Origin: Lamellibrachia satsuma
Lineage: Eukaryota; Annelida; Polychaeta; Sabellida; Siboglinidae
Length of the DNA stretch: 64,000 bases
Direction of reading: 5' to 3'
Assembly: GCA_033239005.1 (NCBI GenBank)
Contig: BSQZ01000002.1
Coordinates: forward strand, 4,465,001 to 4,529,000
Shown: positions 61,869-64,000 of the stretch, piece by piece
Numbering within the stretch: the stretch's first letter is position 1
Layout of the letters: every line of letters starts with the position of its first letter
Made by a program: the position numbers and the translations under genes
The notes under the pieces: generated by a model
The model's database searches: none
What the model was told of the DNA's origin: nothing
What the model saw: the letters and a program-made list of their open reading frames with translations, nothing else

Positions 61869-62969
61869 GGGTTGCGGTCACTTGCCCCCCCGGTCTTTTG
61901 CCCCTGCGGTCATTTGCCCCTTCCCTTAATGGAAATCTGGTCATTTGCCCCCCTTTTTTTGAAATTATGGTCATGCACTCGTACTCGTGTTCAATGTACT
62001 CAGATTTTATGAGAGTACATTAGGAGTACATCTGAGTACTTTTTCAATATATTGTGAAAATTATTTAATTTCTTATTATCAAATCATTAACAACTACAAC
62101 AATTTCAAAAACCACCTTTGGTGATGATGTACAGGTCCAGGGGTGTTTCTACCACCTGACTCAGGCCACCTGGAGGAAGATCCAATCTCTGGGACTGATT
62201 ACACTCTATAGAGCTGAGGAGAAGATCAGACACTTTGTCGGCATGTTAGATGGACTAGCCTTCCTGCCAGTGAGTGATGTTCCTGGGGGTATGGAGTACC
62301 TCATGGACAACACTCCAGATGGACTTGAAAATCTTGTACGATACTTTGACTCTACCTATGTAACTGGGTCATTTCATCGAATCCAGGCACCACCCACTGA
62401 TGATGGTACAGTGCCAGCGGTCAGGATGCGTCACATCGCACCATCCTACTCCCCCACCCTGTGGAACGTACATGATGCAACCATGGCTGGAGGCTCGCAT
62501 ACTAACAATATGTGTGAAGCCTGGAACAGGGGTTTCAGCACTCTGGTTGGACATTCTCATCCAACCATATGGACCCTGATAGATGCACTACGTAAGGATT
62601 TTGTGGCTGTTCAGGGCACTATGCGACTCAACCAGCTTGGACAACCCCCTGCAAACGTGTACGTCGCACTGCCAAGCAGTTCCAAGACAGACTGGTCAAC
62701 ATATGCACACATTTCAGTGCTGGGGATAAGACCATAGCAGATACTCTCCAGAGTCTTGGACACTGTATTCGTTTGAAGTAATATCCTGATATTTGTTATG
62801 TTATTATGTGTGATTCAGAATTACATGACATAAAAAACATCGCTGTGTTTGATTTATATGAATGAAAAAGGGGGCAAAAGACCTAAGGGGCAAATGACTG
62901 GAGGGGCAAAAGACCTAGGGGCAAAAGACCTAGGGGCAAAAGACCGGGGGGGGCAAATGACCTACACCC
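61869..62969 (+). mobile_element. MULE-type transposon with perfect 9-bp target duplication
   Basis: Target duplication CAGCAGCCA at 61860-61868 and 62970-62978. Left end GGGTTGCGGTCACTTGCC and right end (reverse complement) GGGTGTAGGTCATTTGCC. Both lead into arrays of GGTC(A/T)TTTGCCCC-type units. The interior carries the C-terminal half of a MULE transposase; the N-terminal half and catalytic core are absent, so the copy is not autonomous. Confidence 0.9.
62120..62781 (+). pseudogene. MULE transposase, C-terminal fragment with one frameshift
   Basis: Open from 62120 (no start; 5' part missing). Reads VQGCFYHLTQATWRKIQSLG, GMLDGLAFLPVSDVPGGMEY, then YFDSTYVTGSF. Further on come WNVHDATMAGGSHTNNMCEA, WNRGFSTLVGHSHPTIWTLI and LRKDFVAVQG. 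These blocks are typical of the part downstream of the DDE catalytic core in MULE transposases. At about 62650 the frame breaks (a run of A one base short). The alternative phase continues to a stop at 62781 with a Lys/Arg-rich tail as expected for the family. The element's TIRs and 9-bp TSD support the assignment. Confidence 0.85.
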
Positions 62970-63043
62970 CAGCAGCCACCCTGTTGCCTTGCTAGTTACT
63001 AATGCCAAACAAATCGCACACAACCACTTGAAAGTTACTATAT

Positions 63044-64000
63044 TTAACAAGATTTAACAAAATTGCCACCCCAAACAACAAGTGGACAAGGAAGCCATTG
63101 GCTTATCGAGAGTCCAAACATTTTCTCTTTTATGTGTAGTCCGCCCTTATCAATATCTGTCAATTTTATGGTTAAACATATTCATACTACTAGCATTAAC
63201 ACAATCATTTGGCAGTTTGTTCCATTCATTTATCACCCTTTGTGAGAAAGAGTACTTTCTCATATCCAACGTACACTGCTCCTTAACTAGTGCTGCTTTG
63301 TGACCTCTGGTTCTACTGCCTTCTTTAAGTTTGAAGAACATATTCCTGTCAACATCTTCATAACCATTCACTACTTTAAAAACTTCTATTTTGTCTCCTC
63401 TTAGTCTCCTGGTCTCCAGTGTTGTCAAACCACATTGTAATAAGCGACTTTCGTAACTAAGGTCTTTCAATTCTGGAATCATTTTAGTTGCTCTTCGTTG
63501 TATTCTTTCTAGCTTGTCTATGTCCTTTTTACGATATGGCCTTCATGCTTGATTACAATATTCCAAATGTGGTCTAACTATTGCTTTGTACAGGGGTACA
63601 AGTAGCTATGTCTCCTTATACATGATAGTTCTCCTAATTAGCCCTAGAATTTGATTTCCTTTCGAAGCAGCAATCCCACATTGCTCTGAAACTTTCATGT
63701 CAGCACTATGTTAAGTCCTTTTCTTGTGTGGTTCTACCTAGTACAGCATCCCTCATTTTATATTCTTCGTCCATGTTTCCATGGCCTATGTGTATACATT
63801 TACATTTCAAAAATTTTGTAACATTTGCCATTTGTCTGACCATTTAACTTATTTATCTAGATCATCCTGTAAACTTTGTTTATCTGTATCATTAGTAACC
63901 TTTCTGAATACTTTTGTGTCATCTGCAAATTTGAGTACTTTACTAGATATGTCATCTTCCAAATCATTTATATATATATTAAAAACAGTATAGGGCATAA
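63044..64000 (-). pseudogene. CR1-like LINE, cut by the window end
   Basis: The 3' end lies at 63044-63115 (TTGTTAAATC tail and CTCTCGATAAGCCAATGGCT). The minus-strand C-terminal part (63482-63150) reads MIPELKDLSYESRLLQCGLT, TLETRRLRGDKIEVFKVVNG and SQRVINEWNKLPNDCVNASS with only a few breaks. Near 63930 motif C reads KFADDTKVF and is intact. This is the best-preserved copy of the family in the window. Further 5' sequence lies outside. Confidence 0.88.

Overview
This window looks like nuclear DNA from an animal, most likely a marine invertebrate (lophotrochozoan-like, i.e. mollusc, annelid or brachiopod, but the phylum is inference). It is AT-rich and gene-poor, and holds very long (TA)n, (TG)n and (CT)n microsatellites. 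It also holds many decayed non-LTR retrotransposons and cut-and-paste DNA transposons, one spliced host gene, and one virus-derived gene cluster. No bacterial operon, rRNA, tRNA or CRISPR array was recognised.

Layout. 0-11 kb: intergenic repeats, with a MULE-type element at 6665-7783. 10.7-12.8 kb: a LINE fragment and a long dispersed repeat with a (CT)n block; the inverted partner of this repeat lies at 28.1-29.5 kb. 14.0-14.6 kb: a 585-bp (TG)n tract. 14.76-16.38 kb (minus strand): a GC-richer island of three overlapping or abutting genes of the Polinton/adintovirus type. These are a frameshifted small basic virion-type protein, a major-capsid-like N-terminus cut off by a deletion, and an intact-length adenain-like cysteine protease whose catalytic acidic position is Cys. 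18-20.1 kb: an AT-rich LINE. 21.5-27.65 kb (minus strand): a three-exon class A GPCR of 482 codons. Its introns carry a 38-bp minisatellite (2.4 kb), (TG)n(TA)n, a CCA/GCT triplet block and a TIR element.

29.5-36 kb: TIR elements, a 33-bp minisatellite, a duplicated block and a nearly full-length minus-strand CR1-like LINE. 36.5-41.1 kb: a heavily decayed plus-strand gene of an uncharacterised multicopy invertebrate family, interrupted by a 41-bp minisatellite. 43-48.5 kb: LINE pieces of RTE-like and CR1-like type. 52.3-56.7 kb: a LINE ORF1 fragment and a second copy of the 18-20 kb LINE family. 59.59-61.09 kb: a complete non-autonomous hAT-like element with 8-bp target duplication, inserted in a LINE 3' end. 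61.87-62.97 kb: a MULE with perfect 9-bp target duplication and a transposase remnant. 63.0-64 kb: another CR1-like LINE running off the window.

Only the GPCR reads as a plausible functional host gene. The virus-like island is the most unusual content: a compact remnant of a virion-morphogenesis module in which the protease frame alone has stayed open. Everything else is consistent with transposon turnover and slippage-driven repeat growth. All family assignments are from reading translated sequence by eye; no database search was run.
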